Assembly (NCBI GenBank): GCA_937959065.1
Contig: CALGOI010000284.1
Span: 1 to 6,553, forward strand
Length of the DNA: 6,553 nucleotides
DNA from: an uncultured Ignavibacteriota bacterium
GTDB taxonomy: Bacteria > Bacteroidota > Ignavibacteria > Tepidaquicellales > Tepidaquicellaceae
Direction of reading: 5' to 3'
Shown: one piece after another, positions 1 to 5,446 of the stretch
Numbering within the stretch: the stretch's first letter is position 1
Layout of the letters: every line of letters begins with the position of its first letter
Made by a program: the position numbers and the translations under genes
Notes under the pieces: model-generated
Told to the model about the DNA's origin: nothing
The model's database searches: none
Seen by the model: only the letters and a program-made list of their open reading frames with translations

Positions 1-406
1 TATCACTCCTGACTACATTGTTAAACTTGATACACTTTCTCCATATTCCGTCCAGCTCAGAAGACTTAATGTACTTTACGAATATTCAGAGAATTTCATG
101 CGCGGTAACAGGCAGAGAATTGAATCTCAATATAGTAATTATAATCAGTTCAGGGATAATTTTGACATCACTAACTCTATGCTGGAAGACCTCAAGTCTC
201 TTGCTACAAGTAAAGGTATAGATTACAGTGCCGAAGATTACTACAGAGATGAAGGTTATATAAAAGCCTACATTAAGTCCCAAATTGCACGCGACATCTG
301 GGGTAATGAGGGTAGTCTTGCTGTCTTTATGAGTACGGATGAACAATTCCTTAAAGCGATCACATTATTTGATGATGCGATTCGATTGGCTAAAATGAAT
401 AAGTAA
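1..406 (+). CDS. S41 family (C-terminal processing) peptidase, C-terminal fragment
   Basis: The reading frame is open from base 2, so the gene begins upstream of the window; 134 residues are visible, ending at TAA 404-406. The first residues, ITPDYIVKLDT, match the conserved G-G-[I]-x-P-D-x-x-V-x-[LI]-D-T segment that follows the catalytic core in Bacteroidota S41 peptidases. The rest is a helical tail with the family's closing pattern: 'YIKAYIKSQIARDIWG', then a TDEQFLKAITLFDDA segment near the end. Known family members are exported serine proteases with a PDZ domain and a Ser/Lys catalytic pair; neither is in view here, so activity cannot be judged. The ATG at 98 is only an internal methionine and not the true start. 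The identification rests on remembered family pattern, not on an alignment. Confidence 0.75.
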   Translation, partial: ITPDYIVKLDTLSPYSVQLRRLNVLYEYSENFMRGNRQRIESQYSNYNQFRDNFDITNSMLEDLKSLATSKGIDYSAEDYYRDEGYIKAYIKSQIARDIWGNEGSLAVFMSTDEQFLKAITLFDDAIRLAKMNK

Positions 407-407
407 A

Positions 408-439
408 TTTGAAAAGCGTTCTAAAATATTTTATCTTTA
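408..439 (+). promoter_or_regulatory. Candidate Bacteroidota-type promoter for the DUF3108 gene
   Basis: TTTG at 408-411 is followed after 20 bases by TATCTTTA at 432-439, which matches the Bacteroidota -7 box TAnnTTTG at all but the last base. It begins just after the stop codon of the peptidase. A transcript would start near 445 and carry a leader of roughly 50 bases before the GTG at 499. The prediction comes from consensus only. Confidence 0.35.
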
Positions 440-498
440 AACTAGAAACTCATTAGTCATAAGTAAAGGAAAAAAATATCAACCCGGGCTTTATTTAC

Positions 499-1302
499 GT
501 GAAAAAAATATTAATAATAATTCCGCTTTGTCTATTATTTAATAGCGGACATGCGCAGGATAAAGTTATCGAGGTTGGTGAAAAACTGAAGTATAAAGTG
601 TACTTCGGTTTTATTCCTCTCGGTGAGGTCGAATTTAAAATCAATACTACCTTTACTGAGAATAATAAAAAACACTATAGCGCTAAAGCTCAGATAAAGA
701 GTCTCGATGATATTCCATTCGTTAATGTTGATTATATATTCGAGTCCATACTGGTTAATGATAAAGTTGAGACTGAACATAAGATCTATTCGGAAAAATT
801 CACTTCTTCCGAGTTTAAAGATAAATCTATTGTCGGTACTTCGTATGATTTCGACTATAAAAAACGAGAAATAAAAGTTGAGAAAGAGAAGGACGGTTAT
901 AAGATCGAAGAGTTTATGACCGTCCCTATCGACTCTAATACATACTTCCAGGATGGCCTCACCATATTCTACGATGCCAGACTTCACTCATTTTCAAACA
1001 AAAATTACAACGTTCCTGTCTACATTAACGAGCTAATCTCCTCCGTAAAGTACTCATTTAATATCAATAAAGATGTGGTCTCGGTAGGGAACTTTGACTA
1101 TGACATCTCAGTAATAAAGATAGCAGGTGTTGCCGATTTTGTGGGTGTTTTTGGCCTCACTGGGGAATTTGTGGGATGGCTGTCTGACGATGAATATCGT
1201 ATTCCCATAAAAGCTTTGTTTAATGTACAGATTGGTAGTATTTCCCTGGAACTCCACTCTTATAAACGTACTGGCTGGAAACCACCTAAATTTGAAAAAT
1301 AA
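499..1302 (+). CDS. DUF3108 domain-containing secreted protein
   Basis: The product has 267 residues. The start is GTG at 499; it is preferred because the codons that follow encode a clean signal peptide (MKK, a hydrophobic run ILIIIPLCLLF, then NSGHA|QD, cleavage after about residue 19) and no in-frame ATG precedes the mature part. There is no lipobox cysteine, so the protein should be soluble in the periplasm or loosely bound to the outer membrane. Mature residues 26-46 (VGEKLKYKVYFGFIPLGEVE) are the DUF3108 hallmark: 'GE.L.Y.v.yg.i..Ge'. The remainder alternates polar and hydrophobic residues as in a beta-rich fold. The biochemical role of DUF3108 is not established; its strand pattern recalls lipoprotein-carrier-like beta folds, which would fit its place 75 bases before lolA, but that is inference. 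No terminator lies between it and lolA, so co-transcription is likely. Confidence 0.85.
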   Translation: MKKILIIIPLCLLFNSGHAQDKVIEVGEKLKYKVYFGFIPLGEVEFKINTTFTENNKKHYSAKAQIKSLDDIPFVNVDYIFESILVNDKVETEHKIYSEKFTSSEFKDKSIVGTSYDFDYKKREIKVEKEKDGYKIEEFMTVPIDSNTYFQDGLTIFYDARLHSFSNKNYNVPVYINELISSVKYSFNINKDVVSVGNFDYDISVIKIAGVADFVGVFGLTGEFVGWLSDDEYRIPIKALFNVQIGSISLELHSYKRTGWKPPKFEK

Positions 1303-1322
1303 TATTTATAGCGGCACATTAT

Positions 1323-1348
1323 TTGCTTTGAATAAGTTAACATATTTG
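1323..1348 (+). promoter_or_regulatory. Weak promoter-like site with inverted repeat upstream of lolA
   Basis: CATATTTG at 1341-1348 matches TAnnTTTG except for its first base, and TTG lies at 1323-1325. The 15-base spacing is shorter than usual. The -7-like box lies across an inverted repeat, TTAAC (1337-1341) and GTTAA (1349-1353), which could be an operator or chance in AT-rich DNA. lolA may simply be read through from the DUF3108 gene. Confidence 0.2.
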
Positions 1349-1377
1349 GTTAAATTAATGCTCAAATTCACAAAACC

Positions 1378-2013
1378 ATGAAAAATCTTACTGCAAAAAT
1401 TCCAGCTTTTTTGCTGTTATTTGCTTTATGTGCTAATTATTCTTTTGCTCAGGACGCGCAGGAAATAATTAAAAAAACTCAGGAAACATACCGCGGCGTC
1501 GATAATGCTAAGGCTACTTTTTCACAATCTACTAAATACAGCTCAGGAAAATCTGAAAGTGCCTCCGGTACGCTCTATATGAAAGGCGATGATATGTACA
1601 GGATTGAAACCAGCGGGAAAGTTGTTGTCACTAACGGTAAAACTTCCTGGTCATATTCTCCAAAAAAGAATCAGGTTGTGATCGATAATTATAAGGATGA
1701 TAGGTACTCCTTTTCACCTAATAAATTTCTTTTCGATTACCCTGAAGAGTTCTATTCTGACCTTGAAGGTGAAGCTAATCTAAAAGGTTTTGATTGTTTC
1801 GTCTTAAAGCTGACTCCCAGAAAAAAAGGTTCTGTGAAATCTGCTAAGATTTGGATAGATAAAAGTGATTATGTCATCAGAAAGATTACCATCAGTGAAA
1901 GCAGCGGAACGACTACTTATACTTTGAACAAAATTACATTTAACCCCGGTGTAAGTTCATCTACTTTTACTTTTGATCCTCCTGCCGGGGTGGATGTCAT
2001 TGACTTAAGATAA
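1378..2013 (+). CDS. lolA: Outer-membrane lipoprotein carrier protein LolA
   Basis: The product has 211 residues, the usual size for LolA. It has a typical signal peptide (MKNLTAKIP, hydrophobic core to residue 20, YSFA|QD cleavage after about residue 24). The mature protein follows the LolA pattern in order: an N-terminal helix 'AQEIIKKTQETYRGVDNAKA', then 'TFSQ', 'GTLYMKGDDMYRIE', 'VVVTNGKTSWSYSPKKNQVV', and a later 'KIWIDKSDYVIRKI' strand pair. These strands build the open beta barrel that holds lipoprotein acyl chains. Known LolA takes lipoproteins from the LolCDE ABC exporter and carries them across the periplasm; LolB, its outer-membrane acceptor in proteobacteria, is generally missing in Bacteroidota and is not seen here. 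A strong terminator follows the stop codon, making lolA the last gene of its transcript. The start ATG is the only one that gives a signal peptide. Confidence 0.92.
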   Translation: MKNLTAKIPAFLLLFALCANYSFAQDAQEIIKKTQETYRGVDNAKATFSQSTKYSSGKSESASGTLYMKGDDMYRIETSGKVVVTNGKTSWSYSPKKNQVVIDNYKDDRYSFSPNKFLFDYPEEFYSDLEGEANLKGFDCFVLKLTPRKKGSVKSAKIWIDKSDYVIRKITISESSGTTTYTLNKITFNPGVSSSTFTFDPPAGVDVIDLR

Positions 2014-2054
2014 AGTTAACTCAATAATCGATATTTGTTTATTAAATGAATTTT

Positions 2055-2091
2055 AAAAAGTTAAGCACTATATTTGTGCTTAACTTTTTTT
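2055..2091 (+). terminator. Intrinsic terminator after lolA
   Basis: A perfect 14-bp stem (2055-2068 with 2076-2089) encloses a 7-base loop. The core arms are GTTAAGCAC and GTGCTTAAC, and the 3' arm runs into seven T residues (2085-2091). It lies about 40 bases after the lolA stop. The A-tract on the left arm means it could also work in reverse, but no converging gene is nearby. It separates the secreted-protein genes from the membrane-transport pair. Confidence 0.88.
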
Positions 2092-2126
2092 ATTGCATAT
2101 ACTTAGTTTTGTAATATTTCAACCTT

Positions 2127-2840
2127 TTGACAGCCGGGACCAAAAATATTATCAAGTTTGTTGTTTTCACTCTCATCATCCTTATCTTGATGTATGTCGC
2201 TTTTAAAGATGTGAATTTTGAGGAGTTGGTAGCTCAACTAAAAAATGCTAATTATTTCATTGCTATTACTGCATCTCTTATTGGTGTGCTGATCGGCGGT
2301 CTGATAAGAGCTTACCGGTGGAAATACTTCCTCGAACCTATCAAAAATGACATAAAGTTTAAAAACCTTTTCTCATCAATGATGATAGGGTATATGATGA
2401 ATAGCATCGTTCCAAAATCCGGTGAAGTATCAAGACCCGTTGTTTTTGCCAAACTTGAAGATGTGTCCAGGGCAGCGTCTTTCGGTACGATCATTGCCGA
2501 ACGCATTTTTGATATGTTGTCCCTGTTTGTCTCGTTTGGATTTTGCCTCTTCTACTTTAGGGATAGTATATTTGATGCTTTTGGTAATGACTTCGAACAA
2601 TACGCCCTATGGGGTTCCGTTGCGGTTATGGCCGGTGTTATTATTATCATCTTTATGATTATGAATATCGAGAAGACTGAACTCTTCATTGAAAAGTATA
2701 TCACCCGCTTCATGCCTGCTAAAATTCAGGGTAAAGTAAAAGAAATACTTGTCTCTATAATAAACGGGTTTCTTTTTATTAAGTATCCGAAGAATTATTT
2801 AATTATTTTTGTCCTCTCTGTGTTGCTGTGGCTAACCTAG
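2127..2840 (+). CDS. Flippase-like protein, N-terminal part up to the in-frame TAG
   Basis: 237 residues. The start is taken as TTG at 2127; the frame is closed by a TAA at 2112-2114, and the first in-frame ATG (about 2190) would cut into the first membrane helix. Hydrophobic helices are visible at about 10-26, 43-60, 80-96, 119-143, 158-180 and from 223 into the stop. A TAnnTTTG-like box (TAGTTTTG, 2104-2111) lies just upstream without a matching -33 TTG. If translation stops at the TAG, the product lacks the last two or so helices and the conserved PG loop. Confidence 0.6.
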   Translation: MTAGTKNIIKFVVFTLIILILMYVAFKDVNFEELVAQLKNANYFIAITASLIGVLIGGLIRAYRWKYFLEPIKNDIKFKNLFSSMMIGYMMNSIVPKSGEVSRPVVFAKLEDVSRAASFGTIIAERIFDMLSLFVSFGFCLFYFRDSIFDAFGNDFEQYALWGSVAVMAGVIIIIFMIMNIEKTELFIEKYITRFMPAKIQGKVKEILVSIINGFLFIKYPKNYLIIFVLSVLLWLT

Positions 2841-3149
2841 GTGCTGTCAACTTATTTTCTGTTTTTTGCGTTTGGTATCGATTTGAATTTCCTGGATGCC
2901 AATCTGTTACTGACCATAATTACATTTACTCTTGTTCTTCCGCTGCCGGGTAATTCCTTCGGAGCGTTTCATGTAGTATGTACTACTGTTCTCGTTAGTA
3001 TTTATCATCTGAATAGAGAACTTGCATTGAGTTATGCGACTGTCAGCCACCTGCTTAATTTCGTTTTCCTGGTTGCTATCGGTTTCTATTATTCCATTAA
3101 AGAAAATATTAAGATCAATCTTAAATATGATAAGGTTGAAACTACTTAA
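2841..3149 (+). CDS. Flippase-like protein, C-terminal part after the in-frame TAG
   Basis: 102 codons in the same frame as the upstream part, beginning with a GTG directly after the TAG. Because stop and GTG touch, a terminating ribosome could in principle restart here and make a separate fragment; this is inference. It contains helices at about 2-12, 20-33, 41-54 and 65-85 and the 'PLPGNSFGAFH' loop typical of the end of the family. There is no sign of an independent gene start such as a ribosome binding site, so it is best read as the tail of the upstream gene. Confidence 0.5.
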   Translation: MLSTYFLFFAFGIDLNFLDANLLLTIITFTLVLPLPGNSFGAFHVVCTTVLVSIYHLNRELALSYATVSHLLNFVFLVAIGFYYSIKENIKINLKYDKVETT

Positions 3150-3166
3150 ATCATTAACTATAATCT

Positions 3167-4177
3167 ATGCTTGGTAAAATTGTTCTGTATCTGAAAGGTG
3201 TTGCAATGGGTATCGCTGACCTTATTCCGGGGGTTTCAGGAGGCACTATAGCATTTATCACCGGTATATACGAGAGATTGATATCTGCACTAAAAAGCAT
3301 AGACCACCATGCTGCTAAAATGCTCTTTACCTTCAAATTAAAGCAATTCTTCAAAAAGATCGACGGTGCTTTCTTGTTTACTCTTATTGCAGGAATAGTT
3401 ACATCCCTGCTTACTCTGGCAAAATTAATGAAGTACCTCCTCGAAAATCACGAAATATATCTTTGGGCCTTCTTTTTCGGACTTATACTTGCCTCAATAT
3501 ATGTGGTCCTTAAAAAGATTAAAAAGTGGAATGTTGGAGTAATAATATTATTTGTAATCGGAACCGTTGTTGCTTATCTCGTCACTTCTACGCGAAGTGT
3601 AGCGCTCCCCGATGGACCTTTCTTCATTTTCTTGTCCGGAGCTATCGGAATTATCGCTATGATATTGCCCGGTATTTCCGGATCATATATATTGCTTATT
3701 CTTGGTAAATATTTTTATGTCATCAGCCTGCTTACAACCGTAACTGATTATCTTAAAGATTCAATATCTGCTCTTTTTAAGGGTAATGCCGGATTTATTA
3801 CCGAATCTTTTCCAGCTTCTGAATTCGGATTAATTATACTTTTTGTTATTGGAACTGTAACTGGACTTATCACATTTTCTAAGGTCCTTAACTGGCTCTT
3901 TAAGAACCATCACGATAAAGCCATTGCATCTCTCGCAGGGTTTATGCTCGGTTCTCTTAATATTATCTGGCCGTGGAAAATAATTATTAATTCATACGTC
4001 AATCCAAAAGGTGAAATTAGGAATATCTATGAGAATATTCTTCCGCCTGATTTTAACCAGCTTTTCTTCATAATTATCGGTTTGATGATCCTCGGGTTTA
4101 TTATAGTTTTTGTCATCGACCATGTCTCCGTCCCAAGATTTGACAGGAAAAAACCCAAATCCGAAGATACTGTATAA
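3167..4177 (+). CDS. popT: DUF368 family membrane protein, likely undecaprenyl-phosphate translocase (PopT-type)
   Basis: 336 residues, mostly hydrophobic. The DUF368 hallmark stands near the N terminus: 'GVAMGIADLIPGVSGG' (11-26). An inverted-topology second copy, 'SGAIGIIAMILPGISGS' (157-173), marks the two halves of the fold. Further helices lie at about 71-91, 97-116, 124-140, 174-192, 220-240, 252-266 and 298-317, followed by a basic, charged tail (RFDRKKPKSED). DUF368 proteins (PopT), with the unrelated DedA protein UptA, were shown in other bacteria to return undecaprenyl phosphate to the inner leaflet of the cytoplasmic membrane, feeding peptidoglycan, teichoic acid and O-antigen synthesis. 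The substrate here is assigned by family, not shown. The ATG at 3167 fits the family start, since only ten residues precede the motif. It follows the interrupted flippase-like gene by 17 bases, so the two probably form an operon. Confidence 0.85.
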   Translation: MLGKIVLYLKGVAMGIADLIPGVSGGTIAFITGIYERLISALKSIDHHAAKMLFTFKLKQFFKKIDGAFLFTLIAGIVTSLLTLAKLMKYLLENHEIYLWAFFFGLILASIYVVLKKIKKWNVGVIILFVIGTVVAYLVTSTRSVALPDGPFFIFLSGAIGIIAMILPGISGSYILLILGKYFYVISLLTTVTDYLKDSISALFKGNAGFITESFPASEFGLIILFVIGTVTGLITFSKVLNWLFKNHHDKAIASLAGFMLGSLNIIWPWKIIINSYVNPKGEIRNIYENILPPDFNQLFFIIIGLMILGFIIVFVIDHVSVPRFDRKKPKSEDTV

Positions 4178-4182
4178 TATTA

Positions 4183-4261
4183 TATCCCCCTTTTATCCCC
4201 CTCATTCCCAAGCCCAACCGTTATAATGTTATAAGGGGAGTGTGGGTCTGGCTTAAGAATG
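4183..4261. repeat. Imperfect palindromic intergenic element after the DUF368 gene
   Basis: CATTCCCAAGCC (4203-4214) pairs with GGCTTAAGAATG (4250-4261) at 10 of 12 positions. Inside is TTATAA-TG-TTATAA (4221-4234). The left flank has two copies of TATCCCCC (4183-4190 and 4194-4201), and CCCCTTTTAT (4187-4196) can partly pair with ATAAGGGG (4231-4238). It could end the DUF368 transcript as RNA, but no T-run follows, so a worn dispersed repeat is as likely. Confidence 0.45.
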
Positions 4262-4415
4262 TACTAATTCCACCTAAATCTAAATATTACATCATATTAA
4301 CCCTTCCAACCCTACATCATTCCCGTATTTTCATACATTTTTCCATTTTAAATGTCCGCTTTATTAGTTACATTCCCTTAATATAATAATTAAATAAATT
4401 AGTAAATTACTGATA

Positions 4416-4808
4416 ATGAATGAGTTAAAGCTTAAACGTGGGGGAGACGAAACCACGGTATACGTTGTGAAAGAGAATGAATTTCATCTGAAAAAAGGAT
4501 CGAGCGATTTTAATACCTGGGTCTTGGAAGGGAACGAAGTTAAACCAAAACTGGGTGCTCACCAATATAATACTTACCTGTGGGACGGTAAGGAGTTTAA
4601 ACCAAAATCAGGCGCTAACGGTCTGAATACTTTCGTATTCAATGGGGAAGAACTTAAACCAAAGATCGGTAAAACTGCCGATACTACCTGGATTTTCAAA
4701 TCAAGAGAATGGAAGCCTTACACCGGAGCCAGCGGTACAAATACCTGGGTAGTAAAAGGTGATATACCCGTACCATTCGTTGCCCTAAAACTCCTCGGTT
4801 TAGTTTAA
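4416..4808 (+). CDS. Uncharacterised protein made of 19-residue tandem repeats
   Basis: 130 residues with no signal peptide or membrane segment, so presumably cytoplasmic. Nearly the whole protein is a tandem repeat: four exact-length 19-residue units at 33-51, 52-70, 71-89 and 90-108, a looser 20-residue unit at 13-32, and half units at each end (3-12 resembles the second half of a unit, 109-120 the first). The consensus is about N-T-[WFY]-h-h-x-G-x-E-h-K-P-K-x-G-A-x-x-x, where h is hydrophobic: two short beta strands joined by turns. The last ten residues (VALKLLGLV region) are hydrophobic. Complementary half units at the two ends are typical of closed circular beta folds such as propellers or beta-flower proteins, where the ends zip together; this is inference from the pattern. 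I do not recognise a named family with certainty. The ATG at 4416 is preferred because the following residues already belong to the repeat. It has no obvious operon partner. Confidence 0.75.
   Translation: MNELKLKRGGDETTVYVVKENEFHLKKGSSDFNTWVLEGNEVKPKLGAHQYNTYLWDGKEFKPKSGANGLNTFVFNGEELKPKIGKTADTTWIFKSREWKPYTGASGTNTWVVKGDIPVPFVALKLLGLV
4452..4805 (+). repeat. Tandem 57-bp coding repeats
   Basis: Units begin at 4512, 4569, 4626 and 4683, each 57 bp, with a 60-bp unit before (4452) and a half unit after (4740). Protein conservation is higher than DNA identity, so the duplications are old and kept by selection on the protein rather than recent slippage. Confidence 0.75.
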
Positions 4809-4820
4809 TTACATTTTTGT

Positions 4821-4840
4821 CATTCCCGTGAAAACGGGAA
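4821..4840. repeat. Small hairpin of the CATTCCCG dispersed-repeat type
   Basis: TTCCCGT (4823-4829) and ACGGGAA (4834-4840) form a perfect 7-bp stem around a GAAA loop, 15 bases after the repeat-protein stop. Similar 'CATTCCCG...CGGGAA' palindromes are common as many-copy intergenic repeats in bacterial genomes. It may also work as a weak terminator, but lacks a T-run after the stem. Confidence 0.55.
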
Positions 4841-4870
4841 CCTTTAGCTCGGCGTAGCCAATCCATAAAT

Positions 4871-4900
4871 AAAATATACTCGTTTAAAATATACTCGTTC
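4871..4900. repeat. 15-bp tandem duplication
   Basis: AAAATATACTCGTTT (4871-4885) is followed at once by AAAATATACTCGTTC (4886-4900), identical at 14 of 15 positions. The second copy overlaps the left arm of the palindrome that follows. Confidence 0.7.
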
Positions 4901-4921
4901 CCAAACTCCGATTTGGGAACG
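4896..4921. repeat. Perfect palindrome CGTTCCCAAA / TTTGGGAACG
   Basis: CGTTCCCAAA (4896-4905) and TTTGGGAACG (4912-4921) are exact reverse complements around the 6-base loop CTCCGA; a T-A pair extends the stem by one. 'CGTTCCC...GGGAACG' palindromes recur as dispersed intergenic repeats in many bacteria. No gene is read across it. It lies between the repeat-protein gene and the converging minus-strand gene, where a bidirectional stop signal would also make sense. Confidence 0.65.
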
Positions 4922-4984
4922 AATAAAATCAATTATATACTATGCCATTCATTACTGTTGTCACCAACCACAGCTAAATTATTT

Positions 4985-5299
4985 CTAGAATTGAGGTGTG
5001 CTCAAAATATAATACAATACTACAACCGTATATAATAAAAACATTAACGTATTAATAACTGCAATTATCTTATCAGCTCTCCTAATATTAGATTCCTTTT
5101 CTCTTGACTTGGAAAATAGCTCAAAAACAAAAAATAATGATATACAAAATAAAGGCGTACTTGCAAAAAAGAATATTATTGGTAAAGCTCCGATGTACTT
5201 AAAATCTAATGGAAATCCAATCATCGAATTTACATAAAACAATAGAATCACAATCCCAAGTACCAGCAGGATATAATTAAATCTTACTACTTTCTTCAT
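4985..5299 (-). CDS. Small hypothetical membrane protein with three predicted helices
   Basis: 104 residues on the minus strand, ATG at 5299-5297 and TAG at 4987-4985. The sequence opens MKKVVRFNY and has three strongly hydrophobic stretches: about 8-27, 35-62 and 76-99. They are separated by a short loop and by a charged, mainly basic segment (SKSREKESNIRRADK, 63-77). That charge pattern is what a real inner-membrane protein shows and is not expected from a chance frame. No family is recognised. It faces the repeat-protein gene tail to tail and diverges from the OppF-type gene. A 13-base palindrome, AGTATTTAATACT (5324-5336), stands 25 bases upstream of its start and could be a regulatory site. 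Confidence 0.65.
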   Translation of the reverse strand: MKKVVRFNYILLVLGIVILLFYVNSMIGFPLDFKYIGALPIIFFFASTPLFCISLFFVFELFSKSREKESNIRRADKIIAVINTLMFLLYTVVVLYYILSTPQF

Positions 5300-5348
5300 T
5301 TATCAATATAGCTAAATTTGTAAAGTATTTAATACTACTAACACTGCT

Positions 5349-5379
5349 ACTGAACATTGAACACTGAAAACTGAACATT
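5349..5379. repeat. Short ACTGAACATT direct repeat
   Basis: ACTGAACATT occurs at 5349-5358 and 5370-5379, with the related ACACTGAAAA between, giving a CTGAA-rich low-complexity stretch just upstream of the OppF promoter. It has no evident function. Confidence 0.5.
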
Positions 5380-5391
5380 ATTAAAACTATA

Positions 5392-5422
5392 TTGTATTTT
5401 TAACCCTCTAACCCTATATTTG
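5392..5422 (+). promoter_or_regulatory. Bacteroidota-type promoter for the OppF-like gene
   Basis: TATATTTG at 5415-5422 is an exact match to the -7 consensus TAnnTTTG, and TTG at 5392-5394 lies 20 bases upstream, inside the known 17-23 spacing. Transcription would begin near 5428, giving a leader of under 20 bases before the ATG at 5447. No ribosome binding site is visible in the AT-rich leader, as is usual in Bacteroidota. Confidence 0.6.
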
Positions 5423-5446
5423 CCTAATAATTAAAACATTAACTTT

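Larger units (their letters stand above)
2127..3149 (+). pseudogene. Flippase-like LPG-synthase TM / UPF0104 family membrane protein, interrupted by an in-frame TAG
   Basis: Read through the TAG at 2838-2840, this is one continuous 340-codon frame, close to the full length usual for the family (roughly 300-350). Both halves carry family landmarks in the right order. Before the stop come 'RAYRW' (61-65), 'PKSGEVSRP' (96-104) and 'ERIFD' (125-129). After it comes 'PLPGNSFGAFH' (272-282), the known 'P..PGg.G.f.' segment. The family has about 7-8 helices and is related to the membrane part of lysyl-phosphatidylglycerol synthase (MprF); its members are thought to flip or help modify lipids, but substrates are mostly unknown. 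The TAG falls inside a predicted helix (VLLWLT-stop-VLSTYFLFF), so loss of sense is the simplest reading. Nothing else is decayed: no frameshift and no other stop. A sequencing error, a recent nonsense mutation or tolerated read-through all remain possible. It lies 17 bases upstream of the DUF368 gene and probably shares its transcript. Confidence 0.75.

Noticed and set aside
86..346. 86-residue frame on the minus strand
   Set aside because: It is antisense to the S41 peptidase tail, whose conserved pattern fixes the plus strand as coding.
535..987. 150-residue open frame on the minus strand
   Set aside because: It lies antisense within the DUF3108 gene, whose signal peptide and family motif are clear. 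Its hydrophobic look comes from the AT-rich complementary strand.
2838..2840. Pyrrolysine or other programmed recoding at the TAG
   Set aside because: The codon lies in an ordinary membrane helix with no reason for a special residue, and the minus-strand gene ending at 4985 uses TAG as a normal stop. Not kept as the main explanation.
4382..4387. TATAAT box upstream of the repeat protein
   Set aside because: The region is a long run of A and T where TATAAT is expected by chance, no good -35 partner is spaced correctly, and the group appears to use TAnnTTTG.
4416..4808. Evenly spaced repeats considered as a CRISPR array
   Set aside because: The 57-bp units are translated without a break, diverge in DNA while keeping the protein pattern, and have no constant repeat with unique spacers.
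4696..4932. 78-residue frame on the minus strand
   Set aside because: It is antisense to the repeat protein and runs through two palindromic repeats; no protein-like composition or start signal.
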